Positions 53,189 to 60,166 of a stretch of DNA of 64,000 nucleotides are shown here, in pieces. Numbering within the stretch: the first letter of the stretch is position 1; every line of letters begins with the position of its first letter. This DNA is from Methanoflorens sp963701995 (GTDB lineage: Archaea > Halobacteriota > Bog-38 > Methanoflorentales > Methanoflorentaceae), in assembly GCA_963701995.1 (NCBI GenBank), contig OY969693.1:1364001-1428000 (forward strand). Reading direction: 5' to 3'. Under the pieces are notes generated by a model. It did not search any database and was not told the DNA's origin. It worked only from the letters and a program-made list of their open reading frames with translations. A program made the position numbers and the translations under genes.

Positions 53189-53651
53189 GAGATCACTTGT
53201 ACAGTTTTGCTCCCACCGTATAAGATTATTCTTTTTGTCCTACACGGAAAACGAGTCGAAAACCGTAGGCAGGAAGAGCGTCGAACGTGTCCGGCAGGAT
53301 GTACAGCTCAGGTATGTGGTCACACACGGCGCTGCGTGCAGCTACTGCCTCGCTAGAGCAGAACGGCTTGACGCGTCGTATTTACGCACGTTTGCACTTG
53401 AGCTAAAAGAACAGCTTGCCCGTACCCTCGCTGCGTTTGTCACAGCGATTCTAGCAGGGCCGCGCGGCTAGATACGGAAAGTGCGGTTGAGCCACCTCTC
53501 CGCCAGATCATTGGGGTGTTGCAGCGGGTGATGTGCACACGTGACGCAGAAAAGCTTGCTCTATCTTGCCTTGAGATACCAGCGGGCAAAAAAGACATCA
53601 GAATCTTTGAGCAATGTACTTCGTAAATGTATTAGATGGGAGGAAAGCCAC
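53189..53651. other. Intergenic region with one doubtful frame
   Basis: 463 bases between divergent genes. A plus-strand frame ending at 53471 (residues near its end: VTHGAACSYCLARAERLDAS) could start at a GTG near 53319 and encode about 50 residues, but no Shine-Dalgarno or family supports it. The TATA-like TATAAGAT at 53219-53227 overlaps the minus-strand promoter. Confidence 0.3.
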
Positions 53652-54362
53652 ATGCCTAGCAACGAAGTTGACCAGAAGATCCTGCGAGTCGAACAACGCC
53701 TGAAAACGTTGGCCAAGGCGCAAGCAAACAAAAGCCTTGACCTAGCGAACCGCGAGAAGCTAGGATTGGAAAGAACTTACATAATGCATCAGGAGCCCTA
53801 CGCGTGGCAATCTCACGCGGACGAGCTCAAACGAGCGGCGGATGCCGTTGTAGAACGATATGAGAGAGATGAGCTGCCTGTTATTACTTATCTCTACATG
53901 GACAGCGTATATGTGTATCTCATGGGAATGGCAATTGAAAACCTCTTGAAGGGCATCCTTGTTGCAAAACGCCCAGAGCTGATAAAGCTAGAGAAAGAGC
54001 CGGTAGAAAATAAAGGGTTAGGGTACAAGCTCCACGATGATTTACGTTGGCACAACTTGACAGCCCTCGCGAAACAACTCAAAAAGCGTTACCACATCGA
54101 TTTCACAGACGATGAGCTCGAAATGATCGCATTGTTTGAACGGTTTGTTACATGGGCAGGGAGATACAAGATACCGCTCGATTCATTTACGTTCGTAGAC
54201 GCTCAATTTAGCACGTATTACTTCCGGGATGGTGAGGCAAAACCCATCGGGCAGGGCAGCGTAAGAACTTTCGCTGCAAATTTTGGTAAGCTTTATTCCA
54301 AGCTTGACAGCATTCTAGAGAAACAAGTCCAATATTGGCGAAAGATTCAGAGCCTCGATTAA
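53652..54362 (+). CDS. Uncharacterised helical protein, HEPN-like in layout
   Basis: 236 residues from the ATG at 53652, which has a clear GGAGGAAAG; the frame is open back to 53541. Nearly all helical. The middle (YMDSVYVYLMGMAIENLLKG as DSVYVYLMGMAIENLLKG, then 'RWHNLTALAKQLKKRY', 'ELEMIALFERFVTWAGRYKIP') has the order of a HEPN-type helical bundle, in which the first helix contains a conserved 'E-x-L-K/A' and a later one follows an 'H-N-L' segment. The RNase R-x4-6-H motif is not evident, so a toxin role is not supported. Solitary gene. Confidence 0.6.
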   Translation: MPSNEVDQKILRVEQRLKTLAKAQANKSLDLANREKLGLERTYIMHQEPYAWQSHADELKRAADAVVERYERDELPVITYLYMDSVYVYLMGMAIENLLKGILVAKRPELIKLEKEPVENKGLGYKLHDDLRWHNLTALAKQLKKRYHIDFTDDELEMIALFERFVTWAGRYKIPLDSFTFVDAQFSTYYFRDGEAKPIGQGSVRTFAANFGKLYSKLDSILEKQVQYWRKIQSLD

Positions 54363-54989
54363 GTTGAAAGCGTGTCTACGCATTTGTTTGCCCCGAGCCC
54401 AGCTGAATGAGAAATCTCATTAGCACGCCGGTCTGATAAATAATGAATTCTGCCTCTTCTTCGGTAGGTTCTGGTGTATTTCGATTGGGATGCTTCAAGG
54501 GTTCAGTGCGCCTCAAATACTTAGTTGTTATCAGCAACCCCATATTGAGCAGCACTGACAGGCGCCGCCCGAAGCAGTTGAGCGCCAGTTCCTATTTGAC
54601 GTAGATGTCACGCCTACGCAATCAAACAAAGAAGAGCTTGTAATCGGTTTTGACGGGCCGTAATTACTCTCAAAATTGATAAGCGTCGTGAATTAGCGCT
54701 TTGTATAATGCACATCGTATGCGTGCGCGCTGCCTATTAGGCCCGCTCTGTTACCTCATCTCACCTAAATGTGGGGATCAATGCACGATTTTGGCACTTT
54801 TAATGTGTTCATGATCTATCGAGAATATAATTCGTTGATCTCAAAATCAAGTGCTAGTGTAGCTAACGATGGCGTGACCGATGTTTGCCGTAGAGTAGAC
54901 AACTTTTCGCTAAAAGTAGACAACTTCTGGCCAAAGTCATCAAGCTCCCCAGAGCCCGCTATTTCGTCAAAGCACCCCAAAAAAACAGA
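54363..54989. other. Gene-poor spacer left of the tRNA-Val scar
   Basis: About 630 bases with no convincing gene. Frames here run into the tRNA scar and give the usual artefactual peptide. The 12-base sequence AGTAGACAACTT occurs twice, at 54894-54905 and 54915-54926, exactly 21 bases apart. It may be decayed mobile-element DNA. Confidence 0.4.
54894..54926. repeat. Direct repeat AGTAGACAACTT x2, 21-base period
   Basis: Two perfect 12-base copies separated by nine bases (TTCGCTAAA). The two-helical-turn period suits a protein binding the same DNA face. Multiple short terminal repeats of this sort are found at ends of IS21-type elements, so it may be an IS end; no transposase is present. Confidence 0.5.
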
Positions 54990-55486
54990 TGGGCTCGAGG
55001 CGATTCGAACGCCCGACCTTCGCCGTGTAAATACGAGTATCTAGAGCTAGTGGCGAAGTCTTCTGATTTCTTTTGGCTTTCTTCTTTACTTTTGTGAGAA
55101 GAAGATACAACAACAAGAAAGGCAAGCGCCCCATCGTGCACCGTTTGATAAATGCGAGTCGGCAGTCCTGCAAGCTTCGAGAATGTGAAAGGGAGGCGTA
55201 TTGCAGGGTAGTCGTATCCTGCCTTGGCGTGGTGGAGCGAGATTTTGCTGCTATGAATCTCTAACAGTGCAGATTGTGGCGAGTCAATGAGTGGATCACA
55301 CAATTGATTAACAGCTAGCATGAAAAGCACATAGTCTGCGCCGCAGATTAATCTTAACGATCGTTGCGCTCCAACATGCAAGTAAGGGAGGCCAGAAACG
55401 CCTAGCAAAGTGCTCGAACTTGTGACATAGCTGTTGCTGGCGTCGAAAGTTGGTTTCTGAGCGTTGTTTTTTTGGCCCCGTTGCAA
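54959..55486 (-). CDS. IRLP-family small protein reading through the tRNA-Val scar
   Basis: Frame of 175 codons; the true start is uncertain (ATG 55486, or an internal ATG near residue 56). Residues 91-128 form the core shared with the broken copy at 52377-52592: YDYPAIRLPFTFSKL, 'IYQTVHDGALAFLVVV'. A Lys/Ser-rich stretch follows (HKSKEESQKKSEDF). From about residue 152 the codons are the tRNA-Val fragment itself, so the natural C-terminus probably ended differently before insertion. Family not recognised. Confidence 0.45.
   Translation of the reverse strand: MQRGQKNNAQKPTFDASNSYVTSSSTLLGVSGLPYLHVGAQRSLRLICGADYVLFMLAVNQLCDPLIDSPQSALLEIHSSKISLHHAKAGYDYPAIRLPFTFSKLAGLPTRIYQTVHDGALAFLVVVSSSHKSKEESQKKSEDFATSSRYSYLHGEGRAFESPRAHLFFWGALTK
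54990..55031 (-). other. tRNA-Val (UAC) 3' fragment, putative attachment site
   Basis: On the minus strand the sequence runs from the anticodon loop TTTACAC through the 3' anticodon stem GGCGA, variable region, T-arm GGCG-TTCGAAT-CGCC and acceptor half CGAGCCC plus A. There is no 5' half: no GGGCTCG acceptor or D-arm lies upstream (to the right). Fragments beginning at the anticodon loop are the usual att sites of archaeal tyrosine integrases. With this orientation the inserted element lies to the right, and an intact tRNA-Val is expected at its other end outside the window. Confidence 0.75.
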
Positions 55487-55595
55487 GAGGCAGAAGAAAG
55501 GGAGTAGTGGCAGAGAAGAACCATGACGCGAATTCTACTCAAAATGTTGATGAGTAAAGAGTAGGAATGTTAACATCAAGGAAATAGGGATCGAC

Positions 55596-56165
55596 GTGCT
55601 GAAAAGGACGATAAGGAAACGACTTAATGACGATTCTGAGCGGGTCACCAACGAGATAAAACGGCAGCATCAGCTTACGTGGGGCACGGCTGATTCGCTG
55701 GATGTGAAGAACGGAGTGATTCTTGGTTTCATTATACTTGTGCTCGTTCAAATAATATTGAAGGGCCAGGTTACAACTGATTTTAGCAAAAACGTAGCGC
55801 TTCTTCAACCGCTCGCCTCTAGTGCTCAGTATAAGCTTAATTTTGCGGCTTTCGCTACGCTTTTTGGCGCGTTGGTATGTCTTATTGCTGCTGCGTATAT
55901 TGGCGCAGTCACCATCAAGATTCGTACATATCACGAGGTGGAAATTGAAGATCGTTTTGCAGCGTATCGCGCAGGCGAGATAGACGGCGCAACGTTCGAT
56001 AAATCCGTCTCGAAGACATTATTGGACGATCTTAAAAAGGATGAACAGAACAGCAAGAAAAAAGTAGCTGGTGCTAAAAGAACCCTTTTTTTGTTCATGT
56101 TAGGAATAATGTTGCTTATCATGCGCTTTGCTGTAATAGTTATATTTACAAGTTTCTTCTCATGA
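55596..56165 (+). CDS. Three-helix membrane protein, SLATT-like layout
   Basis: 189 residues. A basic coiled N-terminus (~1-35), 'DSLDVKNGVILGFIILVLVQI' (as SLDVKNGVILGFIIL) as helix one, helix two ~75-100 (FATLFGALVCLIAAAYIG), a long charged cytoplasmic loop ~100-155 and a third helix (LFMLGIMLLIMRFAVIVIF). Proteins of this layout in accessory DNA are often membrane effectors of conflict systems (SLATT-like), but no sensor or nucleotidyl cyclase is next to it. A 44-residue proline-rich frame follows nine bases later. Confidence 0.65.
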   Translation: MLKRTIRKRLNDDSERVTNEIKRQHQLTWGTADSLDVKNGVILGFIILVLVQIILKGQVTTDFSKNVALLQPLASSAQYKLNFAAFATLFGALVCLIAAAYIGAVTIKIRTYHEVEIEDRFAAYRAGEIDGATFDKSVSKTLLDDLKKDEQNSKKKVAGAKRTLFLFMLGIMLLIMRFAVIVIFTSFFS

Positions 56166-56174
56166 AAACATAAT

Positions 56175-56309
56175 ATGACAGAAGACCAAACTCCAACTAA
56201 GCCACAACCCAAGCCAGACCCAGGTTGGGATGATCCCGCGCCATCAAAGCCCATAGACAAGGGCGCGGAACTCCCGAAGGGAAAGGTCGTGGATCTAGAG
56301 AAAAAGTAG
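56175..56309 (+). CDS. Tiny proline-rich protein
   Basis: 44 residues from ATG 56175: MTEDQTPTKPQPKPDPGWDD… ending 'KGAELPKGKVVDLEKK'. Biased to Pro/Lys/Asp and surely disordered. The nine-base spacing from the upstream membrane protein and the clean frame suggest it is its operon partner. Too short for family assignment. Confidence 0.5.
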   Translation: MTEDQTPTKPQPKPDPGWDDPAPSKPIDKGAELPKGKVVDLEKK

Positions 56310-56530
56310 CTACTAAAGAAAAGCGGTAATCTCACTATCATAATTTAGGTAGTGACAATACAAGAACGGACGACGTGAGTAAGATTCTTTTTTCAACTGC
56401 TTCGTTTGCTCGCTCTAAATAACGTTACGTAAGGCGCGTCGATCAGTATTGAGTTTAGGTACTTTGAGTCTGTAGAATAGTTTGAAGCGATTAATGGGCG
56501 AATCAATGACGTGACGGAGGTGAGAAACCA

Positions 56531-56725
56531 ATGAGCGAACCTAAGATACCTGAGATATGCCCGGGTTGCCCGACGGAGGGACGAATTCAAAGTATACAAC
56601 CCGCAGGCGGCGGCGACTCAAGAGTTGCCAGGCGCCTCATCGTGCCGTGTGATTATCTCAATGCTTCCAAAAATAACCCTGAGCGATATGAATGGTGCCA
56701 GCAACATCCGATGGGACGATGGTGA
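56531..56725 (+). CDS. Small Cys-containing protein
   Basis: 64 residues with a near-perfect Shine-Dalgarno, GGAGGTGA, eleven bases before the ATG. Cysteines in 'ICPGCPTEGRI', 'VPCDYLN' and 'EWCQQH' could bind one zinc (C-x2-C…C…C). Small proteins of this kind occur in archaeal proviral regions. Family not recognised. A frame starting near 56688 in another register may follow but is not supported. Confidence 0.6.
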   Translation: MSEPKIPEICPGCPTEGRIQSIQPAGGGDSRVARRLIVPCDYLNASKNNPERYEWCQQHPMGRW

Positions 56726-56810
56726 CGAAGTCGCAGAGGCGGTACGCGACCACATGACTGAAACAGAGATCATGCTCTGCGGAGCCACCGCTTCGTCAGA
56801 CCATTGAGGT

Positions 56811-56835
56811 ATGGGAGCAAGTGATGTGCTCCCAT
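56811..56835. repeat. Perfect 9-bp hairpin
   Basis: ATGGGAGCA (56811-56819) pairs with TGCTCCCAT (56827-56835), loop seven. No T tract follows, so it may be an operator or an mRNA structure rather than a terminator. Confidence 0.5.
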
Positions 56836-56976
56836 GAGGCAGAAAAGCTTGCGATTTCTGTGCTCGCAGGGCCCTTAGATCAAAGGAAATCAAAAAAAGA
56901 ATAGATATGAAAAGAGATAAGCTATTGGCATTATGTAAAGAAACAATATAAAAACCCAAGTTGAGCGGTCTGAATA

Positions 56977-57180
56977 CTATTTTCTAAACAAATCCCAAAC
57001 GCTAAATGTAGTCTTATGATACACTTTATTGTACGCTGCTCTCTTCGGATCTTTTACCCACCCCATATCTTTTTTGCCATATAATGGAATGACCTTCCTC
57101 TTCACAGCGCGTTTAGCTCTTCCTGTGGTACGTGCTTTGAAGGATTTTTTCACTGATGGCGTACGCATTCCGAATTTCAT
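56977..57180 (-). CDS. Small basic phage-type protein
   Basis: 67 residues: 'MKFGMRTPSVKKSFKARTTG', Lys/Arg-rich, then 'YGKKDMGWVKDPKRAAYNKVYHKTTF'. (Second motif shown in parts: GKKDMGWVKDPKRA, YNKVYHKTTF.) Near-identical motifs are found in small proteins of bacterial phages and plasmids, function unknown. Its presence supports mobile-element origin of the region. It lies downstream of the RHH-like gene on the same strand. Confidence 0.7.
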   Translation of the reverse strand: MKFGMRTPSVKKSFKARTTGRAKRAVKRKVIPLYGKKDMGWVKDPKRAAYNKVYHKTTFSVWDLFRK

Positions 57181-57224
57181 AATAAATCACTTGCTATTGA
57201 TCGGGCAGTAAAGTTACTCCGCGC

Positions 57225-57395
57225 CTACTTGCGCTTATTCTTGCCGCTGCCGTTACTAGCAATATCTAATAGTTCACGTATCGCCTCGCTCACGGTCATC
57301 TTATAGTCCGTTTCGAGATGGCGCTTGCTAATATACTTCAAAACAGCGTTGTGTGTTTCTTTATCCACTTTTAACATCTTATACTGCCCCACCAT
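57225..57395 (-). CDS. Ribbon-helix-helix-like small regulator
   Basis: 56 residues from the ATG at 57395: a short strand 'YKMLKVDKETHNAVLKYIS' (MLKV as beta strand, then helix) and 'MTVSEAIRELLDIA' as second helix, the CopG/Arc layout, with a basic tail (SGKNKRK). Such proteins autoregulate plasmid, virus or antitoxin operons. No toxin gene is adjacent. It is shorter than 60 codons but has clean coding character. Confidence 0.6.
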   Translation of the reverse strand: MVGQYKMLKVDKETHNAVLKYISKRHLETDYKMTVSEAIRELLDIASNGSGKNKRK

Positions 57396-57745
57396 GATAT
57401 TACCTATTAAGCCAAGTGATATTTAGGCACTTTGATATATCTGTTCACTTAGATATAGCCTGTTTATAAATTAACATATGGTGACAAGTTATATATACTT
57501 AGGGTGAGTAGGTAGCTCAACAACCAAAGCATGCCACAGCTGAGTACGGCATGCCCTTGATCATCCGTGGCTCTTTTTTGTGCGGGGCTTACCCGCCGTT
57601 CGTCCGATCCTCGCCGTCCATCGTGCTTGTGCTGAGGTAAGACGTTACGTACCCGTGAAAGTCGGCGCTTTGTCTTTGGAAAAGTAAGAGATAGCGAAAT
57701 CGGCAACGATCTTCGCAGTCATCAAAGAAACTGGAGGTGAAAAAG
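57396..57745. other. Promoter and possible leader RNA before the zinc-ribbon genes
   Basis: 350 bases. TATATATA at 57490-57497 should start a plus-strand transcript near 57520, giving a 225-base leader before the ATG at 57746 or a short separate RNA ending at the T tract 57574-57579. Two exclusive stems are possible (see the ncRNA entry). The left 80 bases hold the promoter of the minus-strand RHH gene. Confidence 0.4.
57520..57580 (+). ncRNA. Putative small RNA or attenuator
   Basis: GCATGCC (57529-57535) can pair with GGCATGC (57548-57554). Alternatively GCCAC (57533-57537) pairs with GTGGC (57567-57571), directly followed by CTTTTTTG-type T tract 57574-57579. The stems share bases and cannot form together, a two-state arrangement like an attenuator. 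A TATA box lies about 26 bases before the proposed start. No known RNA family recognised. Confidence 0.35.
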
Positions 57746-58240
57746 ATGGTAAGCCCGAGAATAAGAGAAGTGCAAGACAAACAAGAGATGCAGCGAGTTG
57801 TGGATGACTTCATGACACAGGGATATACGATCAAAGAAGAAGGGATGGATACAACGCTTTTGAAAAAGAAGACGTGGGGATCAGCGTTAGGTATCATCAT
57901 GTCGCTTATCCTAATGATCGTTGTCGGTGTCGGAACGATCTTTGTCGGTTTCTTGTTTAGCTGGATAATCCCAGTTGCCTACGTGCTGTACGCACATTAC
58001 AATGCACCCGAAGTTCTTCTGAGGATTGTCAGGGCGCAGCCGCAAGTGCAGCCGCAAGTGCAGCCGCAAGTGCAGCCGCAAGTGCAGCCCCAAACTCCGC
58101 CAAGACAAACGCCACCACCAACGTCGCAGGCTCCACGTGTAGAGACACAAACAAATACAGCGGGGAAGGTTTGTATTTCGTGCAACACTGTTAGCGACGC
58201 GAGCAGTGCATACTGTTCAAAGTGCGGCGCACGGCTCTGA
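57746..58240 (+). CDS. Membrane protein with QPQV repeats and C-terminal zinc ribbon
   Basis: 164 residues from ATG 57746 behind GGAGGTGA. N-terminal ~45-residue domain ('VDDFMTQGYTIKEEG', 'TTLLKKKTWGSALG'), two membrane helices (~50-90), a Pro/Gln linker with four QPQV repeats, and a zinc ribbon CISCNTVSDASSAYCSKCG. Similar proteins occur singly in haloarchaea and methanogens, function unknown. The following gene is a shorter paralogue without the helices. Confidence 0.7.
   Translation: MVSPRIREVQDKQEMQRVVDDFMTQGYTIKEEGMDTTLLKKKTWGSALGIIMSLILMIVVGVGTIFVGFLFSWIIPVAYVLYAHYNAPEVLLRIVRAQPQVQPQVQPQVQPQVQPQTPPRQTPPPTSQAPRVETQTNTAGKVCISCNTVSDASSAYCSKCGARL
58037..58084 (+). repeat. Four perfect 12-base tandem repeats
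   Basis: CAGCCGCAAGTG occurs four times in a row and a fifth time degenerated (CAGCCCCAAACT), encoding QPQV units in the linker of the zinc-ribbon membrane protein. Copy number is likely to vary by slippage. Confidence 0.85.
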
Positions 58241-58334
58241 GAAAACGATACGCCACAGACCGAAGCGTCACAATCTGTGGGTTGACACGTTCTTGCGCAA
58301 ACTATTGTTACTCTAGCGCTACGTCGAATTTGAA

Positions 58335-58655
58335 TTGCCTATGAGAATAAGGACTGTCGATTCCGTAAACGAGATGGAGCTAGTAATTGACGACTATATC
58401 ACTCGCGGGTATGCGGTTATGCGAGGACGGGAGACCACGCTTGTAAAGAAATCTAGCTTGTTTAGGACAGTGCATGAGGTTCTTTTGCAGCTAGAAGAAG
58501 GAACGCGAGTCTCGGGAATGCAGCATAAAAACGCAGCACACCCGCTTGAATATAGGCGCTGCGAATCGTGCCGCAGTCAGGTTTCTACAGAAGCAACTTT
58601 CTGTAGATATTGCGGTGCACATTTGCGGTCAGAGACATGGATCAAGACCTCTTAA
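58335..58655 (+). CDS. Zinc-ribbon protein, paralogue of the upstream gene
   Basis: 106 residues (ATG 58335 or 58341). The N-terminal domain repeats the upstream protein's pattern ('VIDDYITRGYAVMRG', 'TTLVKKSSLF'), and the C-terminus is a zinc ribbon CESCRSQVSTEATFCRYCG. The membrane helices and QPQV linker are missing. Overlaps the next gene by 19 bases. Confidence 0.65.
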   Translation: MPMRIRTVDSVNEMELVIDDYITRGYAVMRGRETTLVKKSSLFRTVHEVLLQLEEGTRVSGMQHKNAAHPLEYRRCESCRSQVSTEATFCRYCGAHLRSETWIKTS

Positions 58656-58843
58656 GGCGATGTAGGTTGTGTGGCGCATCAAAAAGATGTAAACGATGCG
58701 GCACACCACAGCCGTACGACGGACGTTACTGTGAAACTTGTGGCGTCTTTTTGTTAGATTTCAGAGAATGTGTAGACGTTGATGCGGTTCTCTCGATTGG
58801 TGTGATTTGTGTGTTCTTGATCTTGTCGGTTTTTATGAGGTAA
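58637..58843 (+). CDS. Zinc-ribbon protein with C-terminal membrane helix
   Basis: 68 residues from ATG 58637, inside the end of the preceding gene. CRLCGASKRCKRCG and YCETCG supply zinc ligands, and the C-terminus is a single membrane helix (AVLSIGVICVFLILSVFMR). The third zinc-ribbon gene in a row; together the three look like one operon or one duplicated module. Confidence 0.55.
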   Translation: MDQDLLRRCRLCGASKRCKRCGTPQPYDGRYCETCGVFLLDFRECVDVDAVLSIGVICVFLILSVFMR

Positions 58844-58938
58844 TCTATATGCTAAAAAAAGCGGCAGCGTCATTGCGCTTATTATGGTCGCATTGCTGCC
58901 TACAGCCCGTTGCAGGGCAAAACTAGGGATGAAAGAAA

Positions 58939-59451
58939 ATGAATCCAATAGCTAGAATGATGAAGCGTTATATAAAAACGCCATTGAAATATGCACTGCC
59001 ATTGCTTTTTATTGGCGCACTTGTGCTTGTTGCAACCACTGGATGTACTACGCAAAACACAACTCAGTCAGCTGGGAACTCAGCAGGTCAGTCAAGCAGT
59101 AACCCTCTTTCAGTCAACGTTATTCCCACAGGGACATCAATGCAAGTGGGGGAGTTCAACACACCAAAGGCGGGCTACGAATACATTAGTTACAACGTAA
59201 CAGTGAAGAACAACAACGCCCCGAATCAGGATGTAAATCCGCTGTTCTTCACCCTAAGAACGTCTGATGGTAAGGTCTATGACATTGACACGGCTACGTA
59301 CGACTCGTCTGTGCACGACTTCAAGGTGGTGACCAACACACAACCTGGGGACGTTGCCTCAGGAACGATAATCTTCCAGATACCGACGAGCGCTACACCA
59401 GCCTCGATATTGTACAACGATTACACCCATAAGATCACAACGACGCTATAG
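58939..59451 (+). CDS. DUF4352-like lipoprotein
   Basis: 170 residues. Signal peptide with lipobox 'VATTGC' (Cys ~36), a low-complexity Gln/Ser spacer, then a DUF4352/telomeric-repeat-like immunoglobulin fold ('FNTPKAGYEYISYNVTVKNNN', in parts GYEYISYNVTVKNN; 'FFTLRTSDGKVYD'; 'GTIIFQIPTSATPASILYND'). It is exported to the cell envelope. A hairpin terminator follows directly. Confidence 0.75.
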   Translation: MNPIARMMKRYIKTPLKYALPLLFIGALVLVATTGCTTQNTTQSAGNSAGQSSSNPLSVNVIPTGTSMQVGEFNTPKAGYEYISYNVTVKNNNAPNQDVNPLFFTLRTSDGKVYDIDTATYDSSVHDFKVVTNTQPGDVASGTIIFQIPTSATPASILYNDYTHKITTTL

Positions 59452-59487
59452 GCAGCGCACGCGCTGCCGTCTTCTCTTTTTTTTCAC
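59451..59487 (+). terminator. Hairpin and T-tract terminator
   Basis: GGCAGCGC (59451-59458) pairs with GCGCTGCC (59461-59468), two-base loop, followed by GTCTTCTC and eight T. It begins on the last base of the lipoprotein stop codon. Confidence 0.7.
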
Positions 59488-59845
59488 GTTGCAGGTAATC
59501 GCGACAGGAAGCTTTCCCGACTGCTATGCATTGCTGCTTTTCGAGATGTTGCAACGAATTAATTGGCTTCTGGTCGATTAGTCTTGAATGAACTAACCTC
59601 AGGCTACCTTAAAATTCCTGGTTTTACAGAGCTTTAACGCCTTTTTTGAATGTGAAGAGTGTTGCGTTCTTAAAAACCGGCACTGGCTTAAAGGATTAAG
59701 ACTATATATAGCTTTGTAGATACCAATATATAGTAGTAAAAAAGCACTTGTTTTTAAGAGATTTCAAGTGGAGAGATCTATCTCCCTTGTCATCCATTCT
59801 GCTGCTTTTTTACCTATTAGCTGGCCACACGGTCAGCGGGAGCTA
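59488..59845. other. Upstream region of the replication-type operon
   Basis: About 358 bases without a supported gene. Two TATA-like clusters, CTATATATAG (59702-59711) and CCAATATATAG (about 59724-59734), precede the winged-helix gene, suggesting two start sites or a regulator-bound promoter. The frame upstream of 59846 lacks coding character. Confidence 0.4.
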
Positions 59846-60166
59846 ATGACTATGAACAAAATTATGGAAGAGGACACAAAAAATGTCATAATTGAGCATG
59901 ACTTATATCCAGACGACATTTTTAGGCGACTAATCGCTTATTTAGTTGAAAAGAAGTCCCAGGGAACACAGATCGCGGATTTATGCAACGAGACTGGCAT
60001 AAATAAAGAAACGGCCCGCTACAGGCTGCTTGTTTTGCAAGGTGCTGGTATTGTGGAGTCCAAAAAGCCCTCACGTTCTGAGCGGCGATGGTTCATTAAG
60101 GCTACGTCGGCGGACGAGTTGCCTAAGATTTGGAGTGAGCGAGCAAATGCTGCTGAGAGAGGCTGA
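59846..60166 (+). CDS. Winged-helix transcription regulator-like protein
   Basis: 106 residues from ATG 59846 (or 59852) after a GGGAG. Winged helix: 'IFRRLIAYLVEKKSQGTQIADLCNETGINKETARYRLLVLQGAGIVES' (helices LIAYLVEKK, IADLCNETG, KETARYRLLVLQ, wing GIVESKKPSRSERRWF). It overlaps the ATPase gene by 20 bases, so they are coupled. Likely an operon regulator or an origin-binding factor of the element. Confidence 0.65.
   Translation: MTMNKIMEEDTKNVIIEHDLYPDDIFRRLIAYLVEKKSQGTQIADLCNETGINKETARYRLLVLQGAGIVESKKPSRSERRWFIKATSADELPKIWSERANAAERG

Noticed and set aside
54769..55044. 91-codon plus-strand frame with GLEAIRTPDLRR-type peptide
   Set aside because: This peptide is the classic artefact of reading a tRNA 3' end antisense; it spans the tRNA-Val scar.
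55021..55060. Intron-containing tRNA-Val
   Set aside because: CTTCGCC recurs 20 bases before the loop and could mimic a split anticodon stem, but no D-arm or 5' acceptor follows, so a fragment is the better reading.
56618..56959. 113-codon minus-strand frame
   Set aside because: Antisense to the small Cys protein and the hairpin; no family pattern.
58037..58084. Tandem repeats as a CRISPR array
   Set aside because: Units are 12 bases with no spacers and code for QPQV; no cas genes. I saw no CRISPR elsewhere in the window.
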